From an uncultured Eubacteriales bacterium (lineage in GTDB: Bacteria; Bacillota; Clostridia; Christensenellales; Aristaeellaceae), in the NCBI GenBank assembly GCA_902767565.1, contig CACXHY010000013.1:12175-71568 (forward strand): DNA of 59,394 bases, in the 5' to 3' direction. Positions 52,071 through 59,394 of this stretch are shown piece by piece. How positions within the stretch are numbered: position 1 is the stretch's first letter; every line of letters starts with the position of its first letter. The notes beneath the pieces were generated by a model. The model had not been told where the DNA came from. It did no database searches and saw nothing but the letters and a program-made list of their open reading frames with translations. Position numbers and translations under genes: made by a program.

Positions 52071-52868
52071 TCACGGTGTGCAGAGTTCCCCCATAAAGTA
52101 TTGTTCCTGGAACTCGACGGCTTCGAGGATCGCCTCCCGGGAGGGGACCCGGCCGTCCGGGGTGACGATCCATTTGTCCTCGCAGTCGTTCAGCCTGTGG
52201 ATCACGCCGACGACGGTCCCCTCGAAGGTGTCCATCGGGCGGTCCGGGCCGAGGATATAAGCGTCCTGCGGCTCGCCGTCCCCGCCGGTGACGCCGTCCA
52301 CGTATCCGTAATTGACGGGATAGATCATCTCCGGGTGACGCGGATGGGCGGTGCCCAGCGGACGGTCCACCGTCCCGCGGACCCGGGCGCCCAGGATCCC
52401 GCTGTGATCCATGCTGACCACCGGCATGCGGTACACGCCGGTCTCCCGTCCGCCCAGCTCCGGCATGGCCTTCCAGAAAGCAAAGCCGTACTTCTCGTAC
52501 AGGCCGGTCTCATCCGTGCTGAGGTACAGGAAGGATCTGCCCTCTTCCTTCGCGAGAAGGTAACACCGCTCCAGCAGCTTGCCGGCCCGCCGCTTTCCCC
52601 GGGCGTGCGGGAAGGTGTAGACAAAGCCCGCCCACGGCGTCAGCGCGGGATCGGCGATCTCGTCCCGCTCCGCGTAGGTGCAGAAGGACAGCAGCTCATC
52701 GCCCTCCGTCAGCAGCAGGACCCGGCTCCCGGCCCCGTAGCGGGCATGGAAGCCGCCCTCTGTCAGCAGCCGGTGCAGGTACTGCCCCGCCCGCCAGTCG
52801 CTCTTCGCGATCTCCGCGAGCCAGTGGGCGGGGTCGGCGGTCTGATGATACTCAAGAATCCGGATCAT
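52071..52868 (-). CDS. GNAT acetyltransferase fused to an inorganic pyrophosphatase-like domain
   Basis: 265 residues in two parts. Residues ~1-155 are a GNAT domain (GFVYTFPHARGKRRAGKLLERCYLLA as the CoA loop, LYEKYGFAFW). Residues ~160-265 resemble family I pyrophosphatase: MIYPVNYGYVDG, DGEPQDAYILG, TFEGTVVGVIHRLNDCEDKWIV. The metal-binding acidic residues of the pyrophosphatase (DGEPQD, DCEDKW) are present, but the N-terminal half of a canonical enzyme is missing; short forms of this kind occur in Clostridia. AAGGAGGG-like GGGAGGG precedes the start at 52868. Both reactions are inference. Confidence 0.8.
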   Translation of the reverse strand: MIRILEYHQTADPAHWLAEIAKSDWRAGQYLHRLLTEGGFHARYGAGSRVLLLTEGDELLSFCTYAERDEIADPALTPWAGFVYTFPHARGKRRAGKLLERCYLLAKEEGRSFLYLSTDETGLYEKYGFAFWKAMPELGGRETGVYRMPVVSMDHSGILGARVRGTVDRPLGTAHPRHPEMIYPVNYGYVDGVTGGDGEPQDAYILGPDRPMDTFEGTVVGVIHRLNDCEDKWIVTPDGRVPSREAILEAVEFQEQYFMGELCTP

Positions 52869-52888
52869 GATCCCTCCCGACGAATCCC

Positions 52889-54874
52889 TCACTGCGCCTT
52901 CGCCATCGGGTTGACCTGGCCCTCCGGCAGCTCGAAGTCGTCCCGCCGGTTGAAGTCGGCGTATTCGCTGATGTAGTCCCGGCGGGGCTCCACCTTGTCG
53001 CCCATGAGGATGGTCACCAGCCGGTCGGCCTGGGCCGCATCCTCGATGGAGACCTGCATGAGCTTGCGCTGGGAGGGGTCCATGGTGGTCTCCCACAGCT
53101 GCTCGGGGTTCATCTCGCCCAGGCCCTTGTAACGCTGGAGCGTGTAGCCCTTGCCGATCTTTTTCGTGACCTTCTCCAGCTCCTTGTCGTCGTAGCAATA
53201 GACGATCTGGCTGCCCTTTGCGACCCGGTACAGGGGCGGCATGCCGATGTAGACGTGGCCCGCTGCCAGCAGTTCCTTCATATAGCGGAAGAAGAAGGTC
53301 AGCAGGATGGCCCGGATGTGGGCGCCGTCCTGGTCCGCGTCGGAGAGGATGACCACCTTGTGGTATTTCAGGTTCGACAGGGAAAACGTCTCCCCGATGG
53401 ATGTGCCCAGGGCTGTGATCAGCGAGCGGAATTCCTCGTTGCCCAGCACCTGGTCGATGTTCTTCTTTTCGGCGTTCAGCGGCTTGCCGCGGAGGGGCAG
53501 GATGGCCTGGAACCGGCTGTCGCGGCCCTGCTTGGCGCTGCCGCCTGCGGAATCGCCCTCCACGATGAAGAGCTCGTTGTCCTCGGGGTGATGCCCCCGG
53601 GCGGCGGCCAGCTTGCCCACCAGCGGCTGGGCTTCCAGCGCCTTGGAGGAACGCACGGTGTCCCGGGCCTTTCGGGCGGCTTCCCGGGCCTGGGCGGCTT
53701 TCACGGCCTTGCCCACGATGTGCTGGGCCATCTCCTGGTTCTTCAGGTTGTCCAGCCAGTCCGCCAGTTTTTCCGCCACGATGGCTTCCACCAGCGGACG
53801 CACCTCGCTGTTGCCCAGGCGGCCCTTCGTCTGCCCCTCGAACTGCGGGTTCTTGACCATGGTGGTCAGCACGCAGGTCAGCCCTTCCCGGAAATCCTCG
53901 CCGGCCAGGTTGGCGTCCTTATCCTTCAGGATGCCGTTTTTCCGGGCGTAGTCGTTGAAGACTCTGGTGAAGGCGGTGCGGAAACCGGTCTCGTGGGTGC
54001 CGCCCTCGGGGGTGGGGATGTTGTTGACGTAGGAGAACAGGTTCTCGGAAAAATCGGCGGTGTACTGGATGGCGCAGCGGCAGATCAGGCTGTCCCGCTG
54101 GCCCTCGAAATAGATCACCTCGTCGTTGACCGGTGTGCGGCCCACGTTCAGGTAGCGCACATAGTCCACGATGCCGCCGTCATAGTAGAAGCTTTGGCTG
54201 CGCTTCTCCGGTTCCTTCACGCGCTCGTCGGTAAAGGTGATCATCAGCCTGCGGTTCAGATAGGCCAGCTCCTGGAGGCGGCGGCAGACCTGCTGGCTGT
54301 TCCACTGCACATCCTCAAAGATCCGGTCGTCGGGCAGGAAGCGCACAAGCGTGCCCCGGCGGCGGGTGTTGCCGACCCGCTCCAGAGGGCCGTCCGGCTT
54401 CCCGGCTTCGATCTTGCGGGTCTTGGGGTCCTCCTCCGAGGTGAACCGCATGCGGTAATGCCCCCAGTCCCGGAAGGAGTCCACCGTCATCCAGCGGGAA
54501 AGGGCGTTCACCACGGACGCGCCGACCCCGTGCAGACCGCCCGAATAGGCGTAGTTCTCGTTGTTGAATTTGCCCCCGGCGTGGAGCCGCGTGTAGATGA
54601 CCTCCACGCCGGAGATGTGCAGGGTGGGATGCTCGTCCACAGGGACGCCGCGGCCGTTGTCCATCACGGAGGCCGAGCCGTCCTGGTGGAGGGTGACCGT
54701 CACCGAGTCGGCGTAGCCGTTGCTGGCCTCGTCGATGGCATTGTCCACGATCTCCCACAGCAGATGATGCATGCCCCGGGAGGAGGTGGTGCCGATATAC
54801 ATGCCGGGACGCATCCGGACGGCCTCAAGACCTTCGAGCACCTGGATGTTTCCCGCGTCATAGGTTTGCGCCAA
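52889..54874 (-). CDS. Type IIA DNA topoisomerase subunit B (gyrase/topoisomerase IV)
   Basis: 661 residues. GHKL ATPase: EIVDNAIDEASNGYA, DNGRGVPVDEHP and GGLHGVGASVVNALS. The Toprim domain has EGDSAGGSAKQGRD, PLRGKPLNAEKKNIDQV and DADQDGAHI. The C-terminal part lacks the E. coli-type GyrB insertion. Start is TTG at 54874 with a weak GGAG; residues begin AQTYDAGNIQVLEGLEAVRMRPGMYIG (start region). It pairs with the A subunit gene 870 bp downstream. The PLRGKPLN variant differs from the usual GK(I/V)LN, a small oddity. Confidence 0.92.
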   Translation of the reverse strand: MAQTYDAGNIQVLEGLEAVRMRPGMYIGTTSSRGMHHLLWEIVDNAIDEASNGYADSVTVTLHQDGSASVMDNGRGVPVDEHPTLHISGVEVIYTRLHAGGKFNNENYAYSGGLHGVGASVVNALSRWMTVDSFRDWGHYRMRFTSEEDPKTRKIEAGKPDGPLERVGNTRRRGTLVRFLPDDRIFEDVQWNSQQVCRRLQELAYLNRRLMITFTDERVKEPEKRSQSFYYDGGIVDYVRYLNVGRTPVNDEVIYFEGQRDSLICRCAIQYTADFSENLFSYVNNIPTPEGGTHETGFRTAFTRVFNDYARKNGILKDKDANLAGEDFREGLTCVLTTMVKNPQFEGQTKGRLGNSEVRPLVEAIVAEKLADWLDNLKNQEMAQHIVGKAVKAAQAREAARKARDTVRSSKALEAQPLVGKLAAARGHHPEDNELFIVEGDSAGGSAKQGRDSRFQAILPLRGKPLNAEKKNIDQVLGNEEFRSLITALGTSIGETFSLSNLKYHKVVILSDADQDGAHIRAILLTFFFRYMKELLAAGHVYIGMPPLYRVAKGSQIVYCYDDKELEKVTKKIGKGYTLQRYKGLGEMNPEQLWETTMDPSQRKLMQVSIEDAAQADRLVTILMGDKVEPRRDYISEYADFNRRDDFELPEGQVNPMAKAQ

Positions 54875-54938
54875 GGATATTCACTCCGTTTCCTGATCAC
54901 GGCGGATGACGGTTGAAACGCATATCCAACCACAATAT

Positions 54939-54967
54939 ATTGTACCACAACGCGGCAGGGATGACAA
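54939..54967 (-). promoter_or_regulatory. Promoter of the topoisomerase operon
   Basis: Minus-strand TTGTCA (complement of 54962-54967), 17 bp, TACAAT (complement of 54939-54944). The -10 overlaps a 12-bp palindrome ACAATATATTGT (54932-54943), a possible operator. Of the rest of the gap to 55362, 54968-55088 holds nothing I can name. Confidence 0.7.
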
Positions 54968-55088
54968 GGGGAACAGCGGGCGGGAGCGGGCTTTCCCGGG
55001 CGGGAATGACGCAGATCCGCTCTTGTCCCCGGGCGGTCCCGCAAACAGTATTGGACACACAGGACATGCCGCGGAACGGCTTTCATTC

Positions 55089-55298
55089 GTGACGGTTCGG
55101 TCCGTCGGCACGCCCGCATGGATCGACGGACGGGAAACGCGCAAACCGGCTGCCTTTCATGCGGCCGACTGCGGCGGGCGCGGGCCGCAGGCCCGCGCTC
55201 TCTTCTCCCACTTCCCTCGGGAACGGAGCAGGGGGATGGGGCGAAACGGCTTGGAGATCGTTTGCTGATACAGTACACGGGGCAGACTGAAGAGTTGC
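55089..55298. repeat. MITE-like repeat, copy 1
   Basis: About 210 bp, in the gap before the aldo/keto reductase gene. It opens GTGACGGTTCGGTC and closes with a diverged inverted copy GACTGAAGAGTTGC. The shared core includes GCGGGCCGCAGGCCCGCGCT (a hairpin) and CTCTTCTCCC...CCTCGGG...GGGGATGGGGCGAA (a second hairpin), then a TTGGAGATC-type segment and CAGT. It is the most diverged of the three copies. It contains no coding gene of its own. Confidence 0.8.
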
Positions 55299-55362
55299 CG
55301 CCGGTTTTGCTTGTCTAACTGCCCGCTTCTGTGATACACTTGTTTCAAAGGAGGAGCGGAAG

Positions 55363-56484
55363 ATGAAGAAACTCGGATTCGGCCTGATGCGGATGCCTTC
55401 CCTGGACCCGAATGACCCGGCCAAAGTGGACATCGACCAGGTGAAGCAGATGGTGGACCTGTTCATGAGCAAAGGATTCACCTATTTCGACACCGCCATC
55501 ATGTACAACAACTTCGCCAGCCAGCGGGCGGCGAAGGAAGTCCTCGTGGACCGCTATCCCCGTGACAGCTTTACTCTGGCCACCAAGCTGCACAACGCCT
55601 TCTTCAACTCCCTGGAGGAGCGGGACAAGGTGTTCGACGATCAGCTGGAACAGACCGGCGCAGGCTACTTCGATTACTACCTGCTCCACGGGATCGAAGC
55701 CGGAAGCTATCCCCATTATGAGAAATACGACTGCTTCTCCTGGCTGCTGGAGAAGAAGGCGCAGGGCCTGGTGAAACACGCCGGCTTTTCCTTCCACGAC
55801 ACGCCCGAGCTCCTGGACGAGATCCTGACGAAACACCCGGAGATGGAATTCGTTCAGATCCAGCTGAATTACCTGGACTGGGACAGCGAATGGATCCAGT
55901 CGCGCGCCGTCTACGAGGTGGCGCGGAAACACGGAAAGCCCGTCATCGTCATGGAGCCCGTGAAGGGCGGCACGCTGGCGAAGGTCCCCGAGGAAGCCGA
56001 AAAGCTGCTGAAAGCGGCGGCGCCCGAACTGTCGGTGCCCTCCTGGGCCATCCGTTTCGCCGCCTCCCTCGACGGGGTGATGATGGTGCTGTCCGGCATG
56101 AGCACCCTGGATCAGATGCGGGACAACGTCAGCTATATGGAGGACTTCCACCCCCTCACGGAGGCCGAGGCGGCCCTGACGCACAAGGCGGCGGAGATCA
56201 TCAACGCGCAGATCGCCATCCCCTGCACGGGCTGCGCCTACTGTACCGGCGGCTGCCCGATGAACATCTGCATCCCCAAGTATTTCTCCCTCTATAATGA
56301 GGACATGCGCGAGGACCTCGAGCACAAGGGCTGGACGGTGAACTTCAGCAACTACGGCAACCTGACCCGGACCTTCGGCAAGGCGGCGGACTGCGTCGCG
56401 TGCGGCCAGTGCGAGAGCGTCTGCCCCCAGCACCTGCCCATCATCGACCTGATGCGGAAGGTCTCGGCCCATTTTGATCGGTGA
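55363..56484 (+). CDS. Aldo/keto reductase with C-terminal ferredoxin domain
   Basis: 373 residues. The TIM-barrel AKR domain begins KKLGFGLMRMPSL and includes FDTAIMYNN (the Tyr of the catalytic tetrad) and VMEPVKGGTLAK. Residues ~285-360 add two cysteine clusters, CTGCAYCTGGCP and CVACGQCESVCP, for 2x[4Fe-4S]. Such fused proteins are common in anaerobic Firmicutes; substrate unknown, electrons may come from ferredoxin. AAAGGAGGAG precedes the ATG. A repeat element lies on each side. Confidence 0.92.
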   Translation: MKKLGFGLMRMPSLDPNDPAKVDIDQVKQMVDLFMSKGFTYFDTAIMYNNFASQRAAKEVLVDRYPRDSFTLATKLHNAFFNSLEERDKVFDDQLEQTGAGYFDYYLLHGIEAGSYPHYEKYDCFSWLLEKKAQGLVKHAGFSFHDTPELLDEILTKHPEMEFVQIQLNYLDWDSEWIQSRAVYEVARKHGKPVIVMEPVKGGTLAKVPEEAEKLLKAAAPELSVPSWAIRFAASLDGVMMVLSGMSTLDQMRDNVSYMEDFHPLTEAEAALTHKAAEIINAQIAIPCTGCAYCTGGCPMNICIPKYFSLYNEDMREDLEHKGWTVNFSNYGNLTRTFGKAADCVACGQCESVCPQHLPIIDLMRKVSAHFDR

Positions 56485-56490
56485 TCTCAC

Positions 56491-56699
56491 GTGACGGTTC
56501 GGTCCGTCGGGCGCCTCGTGCGGATCGATGGACAAAAATGCGCGAAGCGGCCGTTCTCCATGCAGGCGCACATGGCGGGTGCGGGCCGCGGGCCCGCGCT
56601 CTCTTCTCCCCCTTCCCTCGGGAGGGGGCAGGGGATGGGGCGAAGCGGTTTGGAGATCATCCGCTGACACAGTTCACAGGGCGGACCGAACGGCTGCGG
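56491..56699. repeat. MITE-like repeat, copy 2
   Basis: About 209 bp beginning 7 bp after the stop codon of the aldo/keto reductase. It starts GTGACGGTTCGGTCC, with inverted partner GGACCGAACGGCTGC at 56683-56697. The same hairpins as copy 1 lie inside (GCGGGCCGCGGGCCCGCGCT). TCTCAC occurs directly before it (56485-56490) and directly after (56700-56705), a possible 6-bp target duplication. Confidence 0.85.
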
Positions 56700-56741
56700 T
56701 CTCACATTGCACGATTGTTATCGTATATCTTCATTGCCTGA

Positions 56742-56770
56742 TTGAAACGGACCCTTGATTGTGCTACGCT
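56742..56770 (+). promoter_or_regulatory. Promoter of the acetyltransferase gene
   Basis: TTGAAA (56742-56747), 17 bp, TACGCT (56765-56770), about 30 bp before the ATG at 56801. Confidence 0.65.
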
Positions 56771-56800
56771 GGACCCATCAACTTCTGAGGAGGTCATCCC

Positions 56801-57436
56801 ATGACAGAGCAAGAAAGAATGAAAGCCGGTTACATGTGGTACGACGACGACGAGAACATGGCCCTGCAGTCCCGGGCCCGCGGCCTGGTGGAGAAGTTCA
56901 ATTCCCTGCCGGCGGACGCCAACAGGGAGCGCATGGAGCTGGTGCATGACATTTTCGGCTCCTGCGGCAAAAACGTATGGATCGTGCCCCCGATGAAGTG
57001 CACCACCGGCGTTTACACCTCCATCGGCGAGGGCTGCTACTTCAACCAGGGCGTCACCATCATCGACGACTGGAAAGTGGAGATCGGCGATCACACCATG
57101 TTCGGCCCCAACGTGACCCTCTGCACCACCGGCCACGCGATTTCCCCGAAGCACCGCGGCGAGGGCATGTATTCCTTCCCGATCAGGATCGGCAGCGGCT
57201 GCTGGATCGGCGCGAACGTGGTGGTGCTGCCCGGCGTCACCATCGGCGACAATACCGTCATCGGCGCCGGCTCCATCGTGACGAAGGACATCCCGGCGAA
57301 CGTGGTGGCTTTCGGTTCGCCCTGCAAGGTGTTCCGCGAGATCGGCGAGCAGGACGAGGAGTGCTATTTCCGCGGCCATCGCTTCGAGGATCAGCCCGAG
57401 CGGGAGGAACGGCCGAAGCTGGACTTCATGGACTGA
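56801..57436 (+). CDS. Sugar O-acetyltransferase (left-handed beta-helix, MAA/LacA type)
   Basis: 211 residues. An N-terminal helical part (MTEQERMKAGYMWYDDDENM) precedes hexapeptide repeats forming a left-handed beta helix: TSIGEGCYFNQGVTIIDD, IGDHTMFGPNVTLCTTGHA, GANVVVLPGVTIGDNTVIGAG. The His of TTGHAI is the expected catalytic base. It acetylates maltose, galactoside or a related sugar with acetyl-CoA; substrate unresolved. AGGAGGTC precedes the ATG. Confidence 0.92.
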   Translation: MTEQERMKAGYMWYDDDENMALQSRARGLVEKFNSLPADANRERMELVHDIFGSCGKNVWIVPPMKCTTGVYTSIGEGCYFNQGVTIIDDWKVEIGDHTMFGPNVTLCTTGHAISPKHRGEGMYSFPIRIGSGCWIGANVVVLPGVTIGDNTVIGAGSIVTKDIPANVVAFGSPCKVFREIGEQDEECYFRGHRFEDQPEREERPKLDFMD

Positions 57437-57475
57437 TCGGGCAGGCGGCTGCCGCCCCACAAAACGAGTATGAGG

Positions 57476-57513
57476 CGGGGGATCTGTCTTCAACGGAAGA
57501 CAGCCCCCGTTTT
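57476..57513 (+). terminator. Terminator of the acetyltransferase gene
   Basis: Stem CGGGGG...CTGTCTTC pairs with GAAGACAG...CCCCCG, with a 2-nt bulge on the left arm and loop AACG, followed by TTTT. Confidence 0.8.
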
Positions 57514-57538
57514 GCGGCGGCTGCGGGACGCATCCGGC

Positions 57539-57567
57539 TTGACGGCGCGTCTTTTACATCCTATAAT
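57539..57567 (+). promoter_or_regulatory. Promoter of cmk-plsC
   Basis: TTGACG (57539-57544), 17 bp, TATAAT (57562-57567), about 35 bp before the cmk ATG. Confidence 0.8.
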
Positions 57568-57601
57568 AAAGCCGTCAATCCATTGGAAAGGAAGTTGTGA
57601 C

Positions 57602-58273
57602 ATGAAGATCGCCATAGACGGTCCGGTCGGCGCGGGCAAATCCACCATTTCGGATGCGGTCGCGAAGACGCTGGGCATCCTTCACCTGGATACCGGCGCC
57701 ATGTATCGTGCGGTGGGATTGACCTGCCTGCGGGAAGGGATCGATATCGATAACGAGCGCGCCGTGGCTGAACGGTGCCGCGATCTGCTGATCGGCGTTT
57801 CCTACGAGAACGGCGCCCAGCGCACGCTGGCGGACGGCGATGACGTCACCGGATCCATCCGCACGCCGGAGGTCAGCGGAGCGGCGTCGCGGGTCGGCAC
57901 CTATGCGGATGTCCGTAAAGCGATGGTGGCCGCGCAGCAGCGTCTGGCGGCCGAGCAGGATATGCTCCTTGACGGCCGCGACATCGGCACGCGCGTGCTC
58001 CCTGACGCGGATGTCAAGATCTTCCTTACGGCTTCCGCCGAGGAGCGGGCCCGCCGCCGGTGGAAGGAAATGCTGGACAAGGGCGAAGAAGCCGACTACG
58101 GGGAAGTCCTGAAAGCGGTGAAGGAGCGCGACGCCCAGGACATGGGACGCGAGGTGGATCCCCTGCGCTGCGCCGACGATGCGGTCACGGTGGATACCAC
58201 GAACCTGAGCTTTGACGAGAGCGTCGCCGCGATCCTCGCCATCGTCCGGGAAAGGACGGCGACCGGCGCATGA
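57602..58273 (+). CDS. cmk: Cytidylate kinase
   Basis: 223 residues; phosphorylates CMP and dCMP with ATP. The P-loop GPVGAGKST begins at residue 7; HLDTGAMYRAVG, DGRDIGTRVLPDADVKIFL and the RRRWKEM LID region are conserved. The start at 57602 follows GGAAAGGAAG; a longer open frame upstream crosses the terminator and promoter and is rejected. The stop overlaps the plsC start by 4 bp. Confidence 0.97.
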   Translation: MKIAIDGPVGAGKSTISDAVAKTLGILHLDTGAMYRAVGLTCLREGIDIDNERAVAERCRDLLIGVSYENGAQRTLADGDDVTGSIRTPEVSGAASRVGTYADVRKAMVAAQQRLAAEQDMLLDGRDIGTRVLPDADVKIFLTASAEERARRRWKEMLDKGEEADYGEVLKAVKERDAQDMGREVDPLRCADDAVTVDTTNLSFDESVAAILAIVRERTATGA

Positions 58274-58896
58274 CCCAGACCTGCGAGGCGCCGAAGAACG
58301 GCGGACTCTATTCCGTTGCAAGGGCTGCCGCCGCCATCCTCTTTCATACGGTGATGCCGACGCGGATCATCGGCGCCGGGAAACTGGACCTGGAGCCGCC
58401 CTTCATCGTGATCAGCAATCACAATTCCATGATGGACCCCTTTGTGCTTGCCTGCAAGATCAAACGGTATCCCGTGGTCTTCCTGGGCAAAAAGGAACTG
58501 GTGAGATCCCGCTTCGGCCGGTGGCTGTTCGACAGACTCCACATGATCTCCGTGGACCGCGGCCACAGCGACATGGAGGCGATGCGGGCCTGCATGCGCA
58601 CGCTGAAGGCCGGCGGCATCCTCGGCGTGTTCCCCGAAGGAACGCGGCACCACGAGGGCGTGATGGAACATATCGAGAGCGGCGTGTCGCTCATCGCGCT
58701 GCGAAGCGGCGTCCCGGTGATCCCGGTCTACATCGACGGAAGGGTGGCGCTTTTCCACAGCACAAAAGCGTGGGTCGGCGACCCGATCCCCACCGGGGAT
58801 CTCCGTGCGGAGGGGATCAACTCCGAAACCTCCGCACGCATGAACGAGCGCATTCGCGAAACTTTTCGCGCGATGGTGGCCGAACACGGCAAATGA
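58270..58896 (+). CDS. plsC: 1-acyl-sn-glycerol-3-phosphate acyltransferase
   Basis: 208 residues. The acyltransferase signature NHNSMMD (N50-D56) gives the H-x4-D dyad, and FPEGTR is at 121-126. Makes phosphatidate from lysophosphatidate at the membrane. The N-terminal hydrophobic segment (AAAAILFHTVM) is membrane-associated. cmk-plsC is a common Firmicute pair; ispH and rpsA, which usually come next, are absent. Confidence 0.94.
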   Translation: MTQTCEAPKNGGLYSVARAAAAILFHTVMPTRIIGAGKLDLEPPFIVISNHNSMMDPFVLACKIKRYPVVFLGKKELVRSRFGRWLFDRLHMISVDRGHSDMEAMRACMRTLKAGGILGVFPEGTRHHEGVMEHIESGVSLIALRSGVPVIPVYIDGRVALFHSTKAWVGDPIPTGDLRAEGINSETSARMNERIRETFRAMVAEHGK

Positions 58897-58905
58897 ACGC
58901 CGGAT

Positions 58906-58940
58906 CCGACCTGCGGTCTCGGGACCCGGGTCGGTTTTTT
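58906..58940 (+). terminator. Terminator after plsC
   Basis: CCGACC and GGTCGG arms around a GC-rich inner stem (GGTCTCGGGACC) are followed by TTTTTT. Confidence 0.85.
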
Positions 58941-58965
58941 CTGTTGCAGCGGCGCCAAAATTCCG

Positions 58966-59165
58966 GTAACTGTTCAGTCGGTCGGCAGACCAGTATGGAT
59001 GGGCAGGAAACGCACGAACCGGTTTTCTTCCATGCGAGCCATGCGTGGCGGGTGCGGGCCGCAGGCCCGCACTCTCTTCTCCCCATTCCCTCGGGCAGGG
59101 GGATGGGGAGAAGCGGTTTGGAGATCATCCGCTGACACAGTTCGCAGGGCGGACTGAACAGTTAC
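58966..59165. repeat. MITE-like repeat, copy 3 (perfect terminal inverted repeats)
   Basis: 200 bp with perfect 14-bp ends GTAACTGTTCAGTC...GACTGAACAGTTAC. It contains GCGGGCCGCAGGCCCGC and CTTCTCCCCAT/ATGGGGAGAAG palindromes. It is flanked by AAATTCCG (58958-58965) and AAATGCCG (59166-59173), a possible 8-bp imperfect target duplication. It is the best-preserved copy and defines the family. It lies between the plsC terminator and the rRNA-type promoter. Confidence 0.88.
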
Positions 59166-59296
59166 AAATGCCGAACGTTTCTCCGCTGAGACGACTGTTC
59201 GTTGTGATAAAGACGAACAATAAGATGGCACGGAGATGCTTGCGTACGGGTTTGTGCGGCACTTGGAGAAAAAGTATGAAAACAGCAAAATTCCGC

Positions 59297-59394
59297 TTGA
59301 CACGGCATCGACTTTGTGATAGTCTAAGCAAGCTGACCGCAAGATCAGCGCCCGGAACCTTGAAAACGATACAGGGAAAAGACGCAAGGAAACA
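59297..59394 (+). promoter_or_regulatory. Putative rRNA operon promoter and leader
   Basis: TTGACA (59297-59302), 17 bp, TAGTCT (59320-59325), then a leader containing GGAACCTTGAAAAC, which resembles the antitermination region found just before 16S rRNA in Firmicutes. The rRNA itself would lie outside the window. Upstream at 59196-59219 is an inverted repeat TGTTCGT-N10-ACGAACA. Confidence 0.55.

Noticed and set aside
58817-59387. Small minus-strand frames inside the three repeat elements (SPHP/GRREERGPAA-type peptides)
   Set aside because: They arise from the repeated DNA itself, differ in length in each copy and lack RBSs.

Overview
The window is a GC-rich, gene-dense bacterial chromosome segment from an anaerobic Firmicute, probably a Clostridia or Christensenellales-type gut lineage. 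The evidence is a classic S10-spc ribosomal operon with zinc-type S14, a KOW protein between map and infA, split ThrE-type exporter genes, DUF4317, an AGGAGG-type ribosome-binding site before almost every gene, an MEP isoprenoid cluster, and ferredoxin-type aldo/keto reductase and iron-sulfur fumarase genes. Promoters of the TTGACA-17-TATAAT type are readable in many intergenic gaps. The taxonomic placement is inference.

Layout. 1-254: tRNA cluster Val-Asp-Phe (minus). 455-5117: repeat-rich membrane protein, a zinc-ribbon remnant and a 969-residue zinc ribbon/TIR/ankyrin protein (minus). 5181-9276: glycerate kinase, a zinc-ribbon membrane protein whose RBS can be hidden in a hairpin, and a cation/proton antiporter behind a fluoride riboswitch. 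9329-13905: DUF362 protein, C_GCAxxG_C_C protein, zinc macrodomain, ConA-like protein, a 112-residue orphan and a class M-type sirtuin, which look like an ADP-ribosylation and redox neighbourhood. 14057-22335 (minus): clostripain-family protein, GNAT, ispG, rseP, dxr, a small membrane protein and a lipase. 22493-24043: cytidylate kinase-like protein and a secreted protein. 24354-37208: promoter, leader and 27-gene S10-spc operon from rpsJ to rpmJ, closed by a strong terminator.

37255-54874: dTDP-4-dehydrorhamnose reductase (rfbD); the two-gene threonine/serine exporter; alpha-galactosidase and membrane-protein operon; an overlapping operon rsmH-rsmI-fumarase alpha-fumarase beta-PNPOx-DUF4317; recR/ybaB/DUF4097; and a gyrase/topoisomerase IV-like pair enclosing a GNAT-pyrophosphatase fusion. 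54939-59394: aldo/keto reductase, sugar O-acetyltransferase, cmk and plsC, interspersed with three copies of a ~205-bp element with terminal inverted repeats. The window ends in what looks like the promoter and leader of an rRNA operon.

Most of the window is housekeeping. The parts that stand out are the TIR/ankyrin gene, the sirtuin-macrodomain neighbourhood, the fluoride-controlled antiporter and the MITE-like repeat family.
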